A stretch of 64,000 bases of DNA from Paramecium pentaurelia (GCA_905183005.1 CAJJDO010000083.1:132748-196747), one strand, 5' to 3'. Shown: positions 12,646 to 26,633, counted from the stretch's first letter. The notes: generated from the sequence alone by a model not told the origin. Program-made: numbers and translations.

Positions 12646-13953
12646 TCATCGATTAAATAAGTAACTTATTAAATTAGACAACCAAGTTTAGTTTTATTAC
12701 TTTAATTTCAATTTCTATTTCTCTTATTGTACATAATTGTTATACAGAAAATTTGTTAATTTAATCAATTCTAAACAATAATGTCCAATTAATGATTTAT
12801 ATAAAATTGCTAAATCTGAATGTTAAGGATTAAAGATATCACAGATTCCCCATGGAAATTTTCTATTATTAATAATTATTTATTTTATTACCTTCCATAA
12901 ATTAAATGATTTCCTATTTAAAATTATTCTACTGAACTTATGATCACATAAGGAGTAGTAGATCCAAACTGACTTTTCTCATGAAAATTATTGTTACATT
13001 AACATTTAAACAAATCAATATGATATTCATTTATCATATCATTAAATTGTTATTTAAGCTAAATAATCTCATTTTTAGTATAGGAATCTCCCTTTGCTAA
13101 AATGGGAATAACATTAACTAATCCACTTATTTTTTTGAGTGCTTACAAATCTTCAGTTTAAATTCTAGGACCAGAGAAAAAGTAAAAACATACATGTACT
13201 CTTTCATCCAAGTCTTATTATGATAATTGCTAAAATTTCTCTTTACTTTCATATTATAGATTTTATCTTTATTAATAAGACTTAAATTAATTCTTTATGT
13301 GTCCACATAATAATTTAAGCCAAGATCTGAGACTGTATTAATGTTTAAAACCAGGAGTGTCAATAAATTTGATATTCAAAGTTAAATCATTTTAAGTAAT
13401 TAAACCTTTGTTTTTGAATGAATAAAAAATACCTTATATTTCTTGAATTTATAGAGTAGAATCTCTTATGATTTGACCTGTGCCAAGTTTCTTTTTGAGT
13501 AAGACATCAATGAAAGTGGATTTACCCAATCCTGATTAGCCAACTACCATAATATTCAGATATATCTAAATATATAAGATTAATTATCTTACAGGTTTAT
13601 GATCTCTTTATTTTTTTTATTCAATAAGTGCTTTAATCTCAGATCCTGGATATGAATCTGCCAAGGATTCCACTATTTGTGATTCATACTCTGACTTTTC
13701 AATATCTTATTGTATTATAGGTAAGGGTTATTTTAAAGAAGATGATTTACTAAATGAAAGTGTATATTATACTTTTCTTAGTATTCTGATGTTTCACTAG
13801 CTTATTCATCAAATTTATGATCACTTTACTTGATTGTACCAGTAGGCCCATTGATGATTGAGAAATCCTCTGTTCTTTATGAATTATCTAATTAAATTGG
13901 CTTTAAATTTCATTACAAGAAGTCTCAAGTTTAGTTCTTTTGAAATCTTGCAT
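12646..13953 (-). CDS. septin GTPase, 390 aa
   Basis: Six exons; introns at 13888-13916, 13750-13772, 13566-13592, 13406-13432 and 12863-12891. After a variable N-terminus, the G domain has the P-loop GQSGLGKST (from about residue 112), the G3 motif DTPG, a G4-like AKGD and the late septin motif GRKFPWG. Septins polymerise into GTP-dependent filaments at membranes. In ciliates they have been linked to mitochondria. The protein ends soon after the septin-unique element, with a short basic tail instead of a long coiled coil. The start is 159 bp from the divergent downstream gene at 14113. Confidence 0.9.
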
Positions 13954-14112
13954 TATAAAATTATATATTAATTAAATGAATAAATCAAAATAAGATGGTT
14001 TTATTATTATCTAAGATAATTAATGGATTTTTTTGTTAATAATATATGAAATTGAGGGAAAATAATAGAAATAATAATCTTTTTTTTAAGGTGAATATAA
14101 TTTATTTATATA

Positions 14113-15873
14113 ATGATTATTAAGTCTAAAGCTACAGTAACTAAGATTAAGTTACCATAATTAGCAATGAGTCACATTCATGAACGATCAACTCATCATT
14201 CAAGATCTTTGAATCCTTCACAATCTCCTATATCTAAAATATTATAGCCAACAACTCCATTACATTCAACTCATCATAAAAGCTCTTCTTATTATCATTA
14301 TTCAAGCATTATGAAAATAGATTAAACTCCTATTAATGAAGTTGAAATGTTTAATTGTTTATATAAACCACTTGATGCTGCTACAATGACAACTAAAATT
14401 AAAGAAAGTCCTCTAAAGCGTATTCGCAATAATAGTAATGAGAACTTTTAGAATCATTTTATGATATCTAGAGATCCTAGGAGAAGTGCACCTGATTTAG
14501 ATTTGTATCCAAACTACTTGAAAAAACCTTAGTAATAAACTCAAACAAAGAGAATTGAAATAAGAGAGAAAATAATGGAAATATACAATTAAGTAGAGAA
14601 ATTACTGAAAAATCATAAAGGTTATGTAAGATAAATAGAGAAAAAGTAAGCAGTAATTACATTAGTAAAATTAAGAAAAGAGTTCATATTATTAAATTAA
14701 GATTATAATGATTATTATGCATTACCAAAAGCAGAACCTGATCTTGAATTTAAAAATAGAATGGAAACTCTTATTAATTTATTCTAAACTAATAAAATTC
14801 AAAAGAGCAATAGAATAAATCTATTATTTAATTTTGATGATTCATTCAATACAGCTGAACAAAGTTAGATAATGCAATTATTATCTGATTAATTTAGTGA
14901 TTAAGATTAATATAATACAACTTCTCAATAATCTTGTGAAAATTTATCAGAAGTTTCTGGAGTAATTAGTCAATCAAAAAGAAATGCCTAATAGAACAGA
15001 ACTTCAAAAAATTCAGTATCAAAATAATCAAAGTTAATTAATCCAATAGAGTAATTATAAATTTAACAAACACAAGTTGATTCATAAAAATAGAAACTTA
15101 AAAGTTTTAAATAAGATTAAAAAGATTCTAAAACTTAAATACCTAGAAAATATACTAAATTAAGTATTGAAGATATTATGGATACAAAAGACAAGAATAA
15201 TAATATAAACTTTTTAGATGATTAAAATGAACCTAGTGAAAATGGTACTGATGATAAAGGTACTGATACAAAAAGAAGAGTAAGAAGAGATGCAAAAATG
15301 ATAAGTAGAAAAAATGCTATTTTTGGAGCTAATGGTTAATAAATTGATAAGAAAAATTATAGAATTAATAGTGATGGATAGATGGTAAGTGATTAAATGT
15401 CTAATTAAGATAAATCAAGTGATAATAGAAGATAATCTGAAGAGACAAATAGAAATGGTTTAGAAAATAGAGAAGATTTATTATCCAATTAAGAATAGAT
15501 TGATGAGATTTTAAATCAAGTTGAAAATGATTTAATTACTTATTAGAGAATAGATGATAATGATAATAAAAGATAGAGAGGTAAAGCTATGGAATTTAAT
15601 ATTGATAATAATTAGTAAGGTTAAAATAGATTTTAGAAATAATAAACTAAATATGACCAAAATTAAAATATTATAAAATAAAATTAGAATTATAAAACTG
15701 AACCAGAGTTTTTAAATTAAATAATTGATTAAAGAGGTTTAATTGAAGCATTATATAATTGTTAATATATCTATGATTCTCGAATATTAGATTTATATAG
15801 AATAGATAAATAATATACTACTTGGGATGATGATATAGATTATATTTACTGTGGAGAATATTAATTCAGATGA
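14113..15873 (+). CDS. Asn/Gln-rich low-complexity protein, 586 aa, unknown
   Basis: Intronless frame to TGA 15871-15873. The N-terminus is rich in His and Ser (SHIHERSTHHSRS). A helical Lys-rich part at about residues 150-220 (KIMEIYNQVEKLLKNHKG) may be the only folded piece. The rest is dominated by N, Q, D, S and K, with most Gln coded by TAA. The last 60 residues look more ordered (RGLIEALYNC, YTTWDDDIDYIYCGEY). No domain is recognised. Confidence 0.65.
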
Positions 15874-15906
15874 TTTATTATATATATATATAATGTTTAT
15901 TAATGA

Positions 15907-18050
15907 TCATGATTAAACCTTTTCTTGAGCTTTTTACAATAGATCAAAGAAATTGATTGAAGAACTTCCTGTTGGTAGATTGAGAAAGCCCATAGCTGTA
16001 AATGCTTAAAGATGTAATTTAAATCCATCTATATTATCATAATTGGAAAATGTTGGACATAAAAATATTATGTGTTTACTTATTAATAAATTAAATCCCA
16101 TTTTCAGGGCAGCAGCTAAATATTAATATATTAGATTACTATGATCATAATCCAAAATTATTGACATAATCTTCAATATAATATCCATAACAGATTCAGC
16201 TGTTAAAATCTATGGAGGGAATGCAAAGTAATGTTGAATATCCAAAGATTTAACTACATTATTATTATTTAAATTTTACGTTTAAATACTTCTCTTTGTA
16301 CTTCATAACATTAACTTCTTTGATCAAGTATAAATTCTTCAATTGGCATTAATTGTTTATAATTAACTTATACTTTCTTTTCATTTAAGAATTTAAACAA
16401 TTTCTTATTAGCTTTATTTAATTCTGCATGTTATCTTAAAATAATAGAATAATGTCCATTAGATAATGGTAAAAATGATTCTAAATCTTATGGAAGAATA
16501 TTCAAAACAACTAAAGCATCACATTTATTAATAATTTTGGTAACAACTTCACAATCTTAAATAGTAATTGATTTAAATATATCTAATTAGTGCTCATATA
16601 ATCCTTCACAATTTGATTATGCACTACTTTTCTTGTATGAATTTATTCTTCCTCTTTTAATACAACTATAATCATCAATATGATTATCTATAGGTTTACA
16701 TAACAACATTTAACCATCCATTAATGGAAATGGATGTAAAATTAATGCATATTGATTTCTAAACTTATGAACAAATAATTCTGACACATCAATTTTGTCT
16801 GGTTTTTCTTAATTATTGTTTAAGATAGTTTCAATATCTTCTTATAAATCCATTATAGCTCCTCCATCTCCAATAGATTAAACTTAATCTAATTCTTATT
16901 GTTCAATAGTTGGATTAATTTATTCTTATTATTAATCAGTAACTTATTGATCAATCTATTAAAGATCTTCAATCTAATCATTTTTTATGATATCTTATTC
17001 CCCATCTTCATTAGGTTATTCAACAATTGGTTAAGTTTAAATTGTTGCCTTAGGAGATGAGTTTATATCATTTATTTCATTATTGTCTCTTCTAATATCA
17101 GATGAAATTATGCCTTAATGATAATATATTATTACTATTCTTATGAGATTATTCCCTCTCTCTCTATTATGCCAATTCTTATAATTATTATTATAATTAT
17201 TCTTATTCTAAAGTAAGAAATCTGGCTGTTTCACTAAACCATAATATTTGTTTGATTACTAATTTACCATCTTCTTTGACTTCAACATCAACATAATTAG
17301 ATTCTTATATGGTTTCTTTATTTTCTTCAAAATAATGAGATTCTTATAATTTTTTGATTGGTCTCAATCTATCATCAAATTTATATAGGAACTAAAATTA
17401 AATAGAGGAATCACCTTCATTCCATTTCTAAAACTAGATGAGTAAATACTATCAGTTGATAAGTTACGTTTGACATCTGTTCGTATTAAATTATTTAGTG
17501 AATCATACCAAGTCTTCAATTTTTCTTTGACACCACTTTTAAATGACTATTTGAATACACCATCTGTTGGTTATACAATATTATTAGAATAAATGATAAG
17601 CATCTGTTATTCTATTTTCTCAACTAATGTTTTCTTGTTTCTCTATAATTTTAATTTTAGATCCAATTCTTATTTGGCTATTTTCTTATTGACATCAGGA
17701 GTAATAGGTCCTTATCTTAATTTTGGATCAGAGAAACCAAATCTACTCTCTGCTAATGAAATAAATGCCTAAATGATTTGCATAATAATACATTTCTGTC
17801 TCCAATTAGACATCCATCCATTGTATATATGATGGGATTACTTTTTTATTTAAATCCATATATTCTACATATCTCATCAGCATATTATTCCCATTAAGTT
17901 AGATCTTTCAATACAATTTTGAATGAGATTTCTGGATAATATTGTCTAATTAGATTGGCCATGTTCTCACACTATTAAGTTTAAAAGAATAGAGAATACT
18001 TCAGCTGTATCTACTTTATCAGAACTGCCTGCTATAATATATGAACTCAT
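15907..18050 (-). CDS. protein with MDH1B-like N-terminal domain, 673 aa
   Basis: Introns at 17972-17999, 17769-17791, 17392-17414, 17114-17135 and 16254-16279. The N-terminal 90 residues (MSSYIIAGSSDK..., LTQWEQYADEICRIYG, SNPIIYTMDG) match my recollection of the N-terminal domain of putative malate dehydrogenase 1B, a sperm/cilia-associated protein. The Rossmann-type dehydrogenase part is not evident. A Gln/Asp-rich linker at about residues 310-380 is followed by a C-terminal domain with HKFRNQYALILHPFPL and ALVVLNILPQDL, which I do not recognise. The frame runs through all six exons, so this is one gene. The MDH1B link is an inference from motif spacing only. Confidence 0.65.
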
Positions 18051-18100
18051 TTTTATTAATTAATGTTTATTTGTATTGTACTATAATTAATGAATCTAAA

Positions 18101-18772
18101 TCAACGATTGGTTTTGGCAACTTTCTCTAATTCGTCTCTCTTTTTAATTGTATATGACTTTTATCCATCTTCATTGGATGCTGCAATCAATTCATCAGCT
18201 AAGGCTTCAGCTATTGTTTTCATCTTCTTAAATACTGATTCTCTAACACCTTTGGCTAAATTGTGAACAGCCTTTCATTATCATTCAATTCTATACTTCA
18301 TTAACTCTTCTAATTGGAGCAACATCAACAGCTTATTATTTGGCAACACCACCAGTTCCTACTTTTGTAAAATCTTCTCTTGCTCCACCTCTTTAGACAG
18401 CAAGTGATAATACTGCAAGTGGATTTTTTCCTGTCAACAAATGAACAATTTCAAATGCATGTCTGATTATTGCCACAGCCTTTACTTTCTTACCTGTATT
18501 TCTGCCATGAAACATAAGTGCTCCAGCCAATCTCTCAACAATTGGACATTAAGCCTTTCTAAACTTCTTTCTTTGATATCTATAAACATTATAATTGAAT
18601 CTCTTTACCTTCCAGCAGTATGAGGTACAAACACACGTGATTTTGATGTTTGAACTGCAATATAATCTTTGAAGCATTAATCTGTTACTTAAACTTCATC
18701 ATAATCCCATTTTCCGAATAATTTAGGTTGATTTGCAAATTTGACTGTAGCTACAGATTCTTATTCAGCCAT
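18101..18772 (-). CDS. RPS5: 40S ribosomal protein S5 (uS7), 205 aa
   Basis: Introns at 18580-18608 and 18272-18296. The sequence is clearly uS7: FGKWDYDEVQV, PHTAGRYQRKKFRKAQCP, GRNTGKKVKAVAII, VQRGGAREDFT and the C-terminal KKRDELEKVAKTNR. Its length equals the usual eukaryotic S5 of about 204 aa. It sits in the head of the small subunit near the mRNA exit/E site. Its stop lies 51 bp downstream-strand from the start of the MDH1B-like gene, both on the - strand. Confidence 0.96.
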
Positions 18773-19677
18773 AATTTTAAAAAGGATATTTTATTTATTT
18801 AAAATTTTATATATTATATATGATTAAACAATCATTCAAAACTATATAGTTATCATACATTGTTATTAATTATCATCAACTGCAATCATATTCAACTATC
18901 AATTCCCAATATTAAGAAAGTAATTTTGAATAAGATTAAGGAATTATATTTCTGACTTAAATATAGATAGTATTAATAAAATAGGAATAAATATAAAAGA
19001 ACTATTATCTATTGTATAATATTACTTTAAAATTTTTAATCATTTTATAATCTTAATATTGAATCAAATTTATAAAATGATTGAATGTTATCTTTTATTT
19101 ATGGAATTAAATTTATAATTATCAGAAAGACATAAAAATAAATGGAATAAAACATGTAACTAAAATCTTTTAATTTAAAAATTAATAGATATATAGAATA
19201 TCTAATTAATTATCACCTTTATACTAAACTTTATATAAATTTAGAATATATACAAATAGTATATTCTCTAAAAATAGATTATAATTATCTATCAACATTA
19301 AATTTTGCAATTTAAACTTTATTATTTTTTTTTGAATCATTAATAAATACTATTTGTTCAATCATAAAAAGAAAAAGGATTTTCTAGAAAAAATTAAATT
19401 CTTTATATATTGCTCTATAAAATAAGGATTGTACTTAAAATAAATCAAATTAGTTGTATTAAAAGATTCTTCCATTTTCTTCTATAAGTTTAAGAAGGAT
19501 ATTCAATAGAAATTAAATATTGATTAAAAATAATTAAAAATAATTGATACTTTCAAAAATGAAGTTATAAAATAAACATGTGTAACAATATGAAACAGAA
19601 AACATTATTGAAATAATTTAAATAGAGATATAACAATATAAAATAATGATCAAAAAATAATTATTTATATAATAATA
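18773..19677. other. long AT-rich intergenic region
   Basis: About 900 bp between divergent starts (S5 on - and the 19678 gene on +). No frame with coding-like composition, RNA gene or repeat was found. It is one of the few long gaps in this compact window. It should hold the S5 promoter close to 18773. Confidence 0.5.
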
Positions 19678-20365
19678 ATGGATTAACATCATTCTAAATC
19701 TTTTGGAGTTTTCAATTAATTGAACTGTCAACTTTTTAAACCAAAACCTCATTCTTTCAGACTTTAAATTGGTAATTAATCTCTTTAAGTTCTAAGGTTC
19801 ATTGCCTAATGAAATACCACAAATCCTAAAATAAGCTTTAGTTACTCCATCTACAAATGATAATGATTCAAAGTATTAATTTTCATAACTTAGTCACTCA
19901 CCCTCTCCATAATTAAGGGCTTTTAAATCCTACAGAGTCTCCACTGAAATGTTAAATGAATCTCCGATAGATTAGATATAATTAATTATAAGAGAAAACG
20001 AGAACTTGAAAAAATCATTGAACCAAAAATAGAAGATTATTGATAATTTGACTCGATCTCAAAAAACAAAAATTAGATTAGATTTCAATGATTTGAAAAA
20101 GAATTCAAGATCTCATATTTAACCTCAAAGTTAATAGGATGCCAATAAACCAAAGTTAATTGAAGTAAAGTAATCCATCTCTTAAAATTATAATAAACGA
20201 ACTAAATTACCTAGAATTGATGATCCTATTCCAAAAGATGATGATTGTAATTTCACTTTTGCTAATAATTTTTTCAACAACAACAATGTCACATGTCAAC
20301 ATCAAAAGTTTAATTTTAAATAAGTGTTTGCCTAATCTCATTTGAAGAAGAAATTTTTTACTTGA
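19678..20365 (+). CDS. unknown protein with short coiled coil, 220 aa
   Basis: One intron at 19772-19796. The first exon encodes MDQHHSKSFGVFNQLNCQ, and a helical segment of about 30 residues (IRENENLKKSLNQKQKIID) suggests a coiled coil near residue 115. The C-terminus is basic and Asn/Phe-rich (NFTFANNFFNNNNVTCQH). No family is recognised. The stop is only 21 bp before the ATG of the sorting nexin, in the same orientation. Confidence 0.6.
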
Positions 20366-20386
20366 TAATTAATTCTATAATAATAA

Positions 20387-21679
20387 ATGAAAGACAATTA
20401 TGATTTAATCACAACTTCTTAGGCCATTTTCGATGTAGTCAAAAGAGGAAATTAAGTAGAAGAAACTCGTATTCAATATGAAATCAAATGTATTGGAAAT
20501 GAAATTGAAACATCATAAATGTAAAATTTCATATTGAATTTTTATAGAGGAAAAGAAACAGTTAAATATAAGTTTACAATCACTAAAATAGATTTATTAA
20601 CATAAAATAAAAAGTCTCATGATATTGTTAGAAGGTATATTAAAATCTTAAGAAAATAGATATACACATTTCTTATGGTTATAAAATGAATTACAAAATA
20701 AATAAATAGGCAGGATTATTCCTAGTCTTCCTGAAAGATAGACTGTTTATGATAAAGATAAAAGGTAATAATATTCTATATAATAAAAACAAAGAAAATT
20801 AGAATTTGTCTTCTTTATGTAAAAAATATTAAGTCATAAGAAATTATAATCAGTTGATTGTTCAGAAAAGTTTTTTGGTGAAGAATTAAAAGTATTAAAT
20901 AAATTTAAATGATTTTTAGGAATATGATGCATTTTAATAATATATTGAGAATATGAAGGATTAGTAGAATATTATCAATAAATTTATTAATGCAGGATTA
21001 TCAATTATGAGTATGTTTTCAAAAGTCTATAATTATAAGAATGTTCAAATAATACCTAGAATACCTGATGAATTTGATAAATAATTTGATGAATGTAAAT
21101 TAGTAATGATATTGTTAAAGATAAGAAAGAATTAGAATAAAATAAACTTAATACTGAAATAATAACTTCAGATCTTTAGAAAATAGTTTAAAAATTATAG
21201 ATATAAACAAGAGCATTATCTAATAGTAGTGAAATATTTAGTAAATTATATAAGTGATATTAGTGAATGAATGTTAGGGAAGTGAAGAATTTAATATACT
21301 TCAAATTATCATAAAGATATATGAAAGTTATGAGATTAGATTAAGATAAAAGTATATTTATAGAATGGAAACAAGTTTAAAAGATTATGATGAAGCAATT
21401 AAATTGATAAATCTATATAAAGAATTAAAAGATTAAATTAATTAAGATACTCAATTAATAAATAATCCAAATTATAGATCATAAATAGATGAATTGAAAT
21501 CAGAAATTAATAATAATAAACAAAAGGTAGAATAATTAAATATTAATTTTATTGATGATATTAAAATATTTAGATAACAACAAAGTTGGTGTTTGAATGA
21601 TGTATAAAAAAATTTTTAAATTGATTTACAAGATTGTTATTAATCAATTAAATAATAGAAAAATGTTGAGCACTTTTGA
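20387..21679 (+). CDS. sorting nexin with PX domain and BAR-like C-terminus, 386 aa
   Basis: Introns at 20635-20659, 20765-20794, 20892-20919, 21095-21120 and 21241-21263. The PX domain shows RRRYTHFLWLQNEL and IIPSLPE, the basic and proline elements that bind phosphoinositides. It is preceded by a typical YEI...beta segment. The remaining 240 residues are helical and highly charged (IYESYEIRLRQKYIYRMETS, LINLYKELKDQ), as expected for a BAR domain. SNX-BAR proteins bend endosomal membrane during retrieval and recycling. The position of the fourth intron is the least certain. Confidence 0.8.
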
Positions 21680-21758
21680 AATCTATATAAATTAAATTAT
21701 TTTGGTATTAGACAAAACATTTATAATTTATTTCAATTATTGTTATATTTTTGAATAA

Positions 21759-23888
21759 ATGTCAATTAAAAATTTATAAGAATTCGAACAAAAAGAAGAG
21801 TATTAAGAAGATGAACCATCAGAAATTATAGAATAAAATGGATTAAGAGAATTATTATAAAATGAAGGTATCTTTAAAATCTACTATAAAAATTAGAATA
21901 ATATATACATCAAATCAATTAATACAATGAATAAAGTGTTCTCAAAATTAAATAATAAAGATATTAGGAAGCCATATAATTACTATATTAATCAGAAAAG
22001 ATGTTAGAAGTAATATCAGTATATAAAATATAATAGTATGCTACAAATTGTGGTAAATAAATGGATAAGAATCTGATTATTGTAATACTTTATAATTAGG
22101 CATGCAGTTATCACTGGTAAGGATTAGAATTTATTAATAAAGTTAATGGGTTTTACATAAATGCTCAAATTATTTGACTGGAGTTATATACAATTTGGAT
22201 GAAAGTATGAATGATCAAAACGTAAATTAATATAATGATGCAACTTAAGTTAAAATAAAATCATTCCTTGCAAGAGCTTCATTATAACATACTGCTATAT
22301 TAAGTTAATTAGGAAAGTAATACAAAATTAAATAATTAGACATTAATAAGCTTTATAATCAGCAAGAAAAGCAGCATAAACTATGAGATAAGTATTTTTA
22401 TTAGCATCCAAATTTTGTAAAGATTGGTTTAATTAAAATGAATCTTTAGAATCAGTTACAACCAATAATACATGTTTGAATAATAAATCAAAATAAAAAT
22501 ATAATAAATTTTAAATGAAAGATGAAGTTGAATTTAGTAGATTAGTAATAAATTCAGGAAAGGATATATTATTAGATATGTTGAATTACTAAGATTTAGA
22601 TAATATATCTAATGATGAACAATTAATATTGAGAGAAGCTAAAAAGTAATTATATTACTGGAAGAATAATCCTACAAATAATGAAAAACATATTCGTAAA
22701 GAATTAAAATTAAATAATAAAGAAGATGATTATCGTTCAATCTTAGGAGTTTAAAATGTTGAAGAATGGATTTAATCATTTAATATTAGTGTTATTATGC
22801 ATATGACTCCATTAATATATAGTGAATTTATATAATAAGGAGAAATGTTATATGAAATTTCAAAAAGATTATTATTGGAAAAAATCATTTAATTATCAAT
22901 CTCATATTTTACTATTGCAACTGAATTAAGATTTATAGAATTAGAAAAAGCAAAATTATAAGGAATTAAAGATATTAATACTGAAGAATTTAAATTAAGT
23001 GAATTATATCATCTTAAAGCTATTGAAATAGCATGTAAACATATAGCTTGTTCATCTCAATATATAAATCATCTTATTACTACTTATCATAAACATTATA
23101 ATTCTAATTTAGATACTATTTAAGAAGAATCAATCACTTCAATGGTATCTGAATTTAATTATAAAGAATTAAAATTGTAAAAATTGAAATAAATTCAAAT
23201 TCAAACTTAAAGAGAAAATTAATTATTATTATAGAATATAACCTAAAAATAACTAAAAGATTCTTCTCCTACTGAAAGATTAGTGTATTCATTTCAAGAT
23301 CAATAATCCTCATTTAAAAATAATAATAGAAATATAAGTGATAATATTAAAACTTAAGCTAATATGCTTGATCAAATGATTTATAACAAAAAAAAATAAT
23401 AAATACCTATTGGTATATCTTCAAAATAAAAATTCAAATTTATGAATGCATCTACTAATAATAGTTGTGAAAGAGTCAATGAAAAAATGTTAAAACTTTA
23501 GGATGGTCTACCTATTCAATTATAACCAATTAAATCAGCTAGAACAACATTAAATCATTTAATTAAATAAGTTCCTCTTAATTAATTAAATAATAATGGA
23601 TTATAAAAGTCATTCTTAATTGAAAGTTCCAGAATAGATAGATAAAATTTTGCATTAAATTACTCTCCTAAAATTGAAGGAAGAACTCCAAAAAAATCTC
23701 CAGATAAATCCTTTTTGAATTATTAACCTAGAAGTTCATTCCTTTCAAATAAAACTCCTTAACCTATACCTAAGTTAGAAAATGAAACAAGTAATCTAAT
23801 AATATAAATTATAGAATTTTCAATAAAATTGGACATTTTGTAATAGCTATAGATTGGAAAATCATAGTATAAATAAAAAAGAAAATGA
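21759..23888 (+). CDS. TPR-containing protein, 683 aa
   Basis: Introns at 21868-21896, 22117-22142 and 22317-22339. Residues about 45-110 look like tetratricopeptide units (LKIKQQRYQEAIQLLYQSEKM, then IVILYNQACSYHWQ), interacting modules of paired helices. A helical middle (MTPLIYSEFIQQGEMLYEI, LISYFTIATELRFIE) may continue an alpha-solenoid. The C-terminal 180 residues are Ser/Pro/Asn-rich and probably disordered. An extra 24-nt intron near 23794 is possible and would not change the frame. Function unknown beyond protein binding. Confidence 0.7.
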
Positions 23889-23958
23889 AGAAAAAACTTA
23901 TCATTCTTTTTAGTGTTTTTGTTTATATATTATATAAATTGAAATTATGTAAAAACCT

Positions 23959-24482
23959 TCAATGTAATTATAATCCTCTTGAACTCTTATTAAATCTATC
24001 TTCAGTTATTTCTAAAGTACTTCCCATATAAGATTGTTAATTAATCAATTATTATTACTATTAACTATTACTTCTTATAGTATTTAATAAATTAATCACT
24101 CTGTTTTAGTATTCATTAATGTTTTTATTTCTATGAGATGTATTATTAGAATTTAATGGTAATAATTAAGTATCTGATTTTGTTTATTTCTATTCAATAA
24201 TCTACTCTAAAATAGTTGAATATTTCATCATTCTCTTGTTTAAATCTAATTCCTTTTTAACTAATAAGTTTTCCTTTTATGATAATTAATTCTCTTTTTC
24301 TTTCAATTACTTTTCTTTTTATATTAACTATACTATAGTATTATGATATAAGGTACTTGTGTTTCTTTTTACAATAATTTCTATTCCCATTAATTAAAAA
24401 AGTCTTGATTTAAGTTATTATCTAAAAGTTAAGATTTCTTAGTACTCAAGGATAGTTTGAGTAAATTATCAACTTAATTCAT
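23959..24482 (-). CDS. small coiled-coil protein, 164 aa
   Basis: One intron at 24328-24356. The protein is almost entirely charged helix (KEKENQLSQKENLLVKKELD, then MMKYSTILEQIIEQ), likely a coiled coil, with a Ser/Asn-rich tail. The ATG chosen is the first in frame. It is convergent with the TPR gene (71 bp between stops). Not recognised. Confidence 0.55.
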
Positions 24483-24742
24483 AACTGAAAAAATTAATAA
24501 TTAATCATCAAAATCTAAATAAAATAATTCTAAGAATTTTATTATCCTTATTTCTAAATTTCATTTAAAGTATAGAACTAAAATTATCAAATATTTATTA
24601 TGCTTATTTATTATTCTAATTAATCAATTAGATTAAGAATTATTAATTGATATTCTCTGTTTATTTTAGTTTATAATTTATTATAGATTAATTAATAGTT
24701 TATATAATTTATTTAATTTATCAAGTTTTATTTTCAATTTTT

Positions 24743-26025
24743 ATGCAAACAAAAAAAGAGACATTAATTTTGAAACCTTAATTAAGTGCAGGGACTTTAA
24801 ATAAGGAACCTTTAACAATTAGATTTCTGAGACACTAAGCTAAATCTCAAGATGTATTTATTTGTACTAAAATTAACAGCTTTATACTAATTTCTTATAA
24901 CACAAAGAACCAAAAATAGTAAAACAACCAAAGAAATGGACTTTGAAATAATTATTAAATATAGTTGACAAGTAATCATCAGCAATATCATCAACTCGTT
25001 TTTTTAACATAAAAAGTTCAAACAAGAGAAGTCAAGAATAAAGTAAAGAGAAAGATAAATCAGAAGTATTTCCTGTAGTTGAAGAGAAATTTGTTGAAGA
25101 ATAAGTTGGTGAATCAGCAAGAATAAGATTGGTTAAATTTCTATCCTTTCACAAAGTGAATTCGAATGGATAGATTGATAAAACCAAACAAGGCTTTAAT
25201 TTAAATTTATCCTAAATAAAACAAGAGAATTAAAGCTAAAGTAATATTAAGAAAACATTAATCAAAATTAATACTTCAAGATTTAAATAAGATCTCAATA
25301 ATAGTGTCTCTGATTAAAGAAATTAATTAAAAACAATAAAATAGAAAATTTAGAATGTTATAAGTTCTACTGATAGAAAGATCTTAATCTCATATGCTAA
25401 TACAGCTTAATAACTATAATTAACATCTGGAAGAAAAAGAAATAATAGAATAATAAAAAGGTTTTAGAGAATTATTAAAGAAATAATATAGGTTGTAAAA
25501 TATATGTTGAAATATAAATTATGGTTCTGTTATCCAATTACATATAATAGAACATTTTTATAGAAAGTAATAGACAAATAATTTGAATAGATAAAAAATG
25601 AGTTACATTAAGATCCTTAATTAGTACATATTCGAAACTAAGTATTTTAAATTAAGTAAACAAGAGTATGGATAAACCCCTTTGCATTTAGCGTGCATTT
25701 AAAGTAATTTTGCTTTGACCAAATTATTTATTTAAAACAGAAGTTATCTAAATAGTTTAGATTGTTATGAATTAACTCCATTGTCATATGCAATATTGTC
25801 TAATTCTACTATATGTCTCAAAGTATTGATTAATTTAAATTAAAGTTATTACTTGATTCATTAGCATCTCCTTGGTCACCTCCTGGATAAATGATTGATT
25901 TAAGTAAGATTACTACTTTGATGAAAGAGATGATACTTAAATCAAGGATGAATGATGTATTAAGAATTTGGAAGAGAGAAGTAAAGATTAAGCAATTAGT
26001 TAAATAATTTAGTAAAAATAAATGA
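24743..26025 (+). CDS. ankyrin-repeat protein, 402 aa
   Basis: Introns at 24854-24879, 25642-25666 and 25823-25845. The first 270 residues are Lys/Ser-rich without a domain. Two ankyrin repeats follow, with YGQTPLHLACIQSNFALTKL and CYELTPLSYAILSNS. The C-terminus is helical and basic. The second intron ends in GAG; it was chosen because it restores YGQTPLHLAC exactly. Ankyrin repeats bind protein partners; no substrate can be inferred. Confidence 0.7.
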
Positions 26026-26204
26026 TTTCTTTATGTTTTTCTTTACAAAATTAATTTAATAAAGACCAATTATTCATTAAAAGTTATTAATTGAATTAAC
26101 ATATTTGAGATTAACTATACTCCATTGTAATTTTAATTTTGAAACTTCAAATAAATAAAGCAATTTAATATCAGATTTTAATATAAATTTATATATAAGT
26201 AAAA

Positions 26205-26633
26205 ATGTAAGACCCTGAATATTTAAATTACTATGTTGAAGCAGAGCCAAATATATAACCAATTAAATCAATTTAGATTCAAAAGAAGAAAAGATTAGTA
26301 ATGAAATTTTCATCTGAATCAGAAAATTTAGAAAGTGATCAAAGTGTTGATAACTCTCAATATTAGAGATAATAATTCTTTGAGAGTTATTCTCTTTTTA
26401 CAACCAAGAATTCAATACCTGCAAAATTTTAAAGTTTGAATTAACCTAGCAATTCTGTAACTTATAAGGCAAAACTTGCATCAATAAGAAAGATTAAATC
26501 ATTTAGATTAGATGATGATACATATAGTTAAGATGAAGAAGAAAGTTTACCTAAAGAATTAATGAAAGTCAATTTTCAATTTAGACAAGATGCTATAATT
26601 AATGTTTAAAAAATCCTTTAATAAAAGAAATGA
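26205..26633 (+). CDS. short unknown protein, 142 aa
   Basis: Intronless frame with ATG 26205 and TGA 26631-26633. The protein is rich in Ser, Gln and Lys (MKFSSESENLESDQSVDNSQ in the middle) and ends in a basic KILQQKK. There are no membrane segments or motifs. The clean codon usage and ATG make it a plausible gene, but it could be regarded as hypothetical. Confidence 0.5.
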
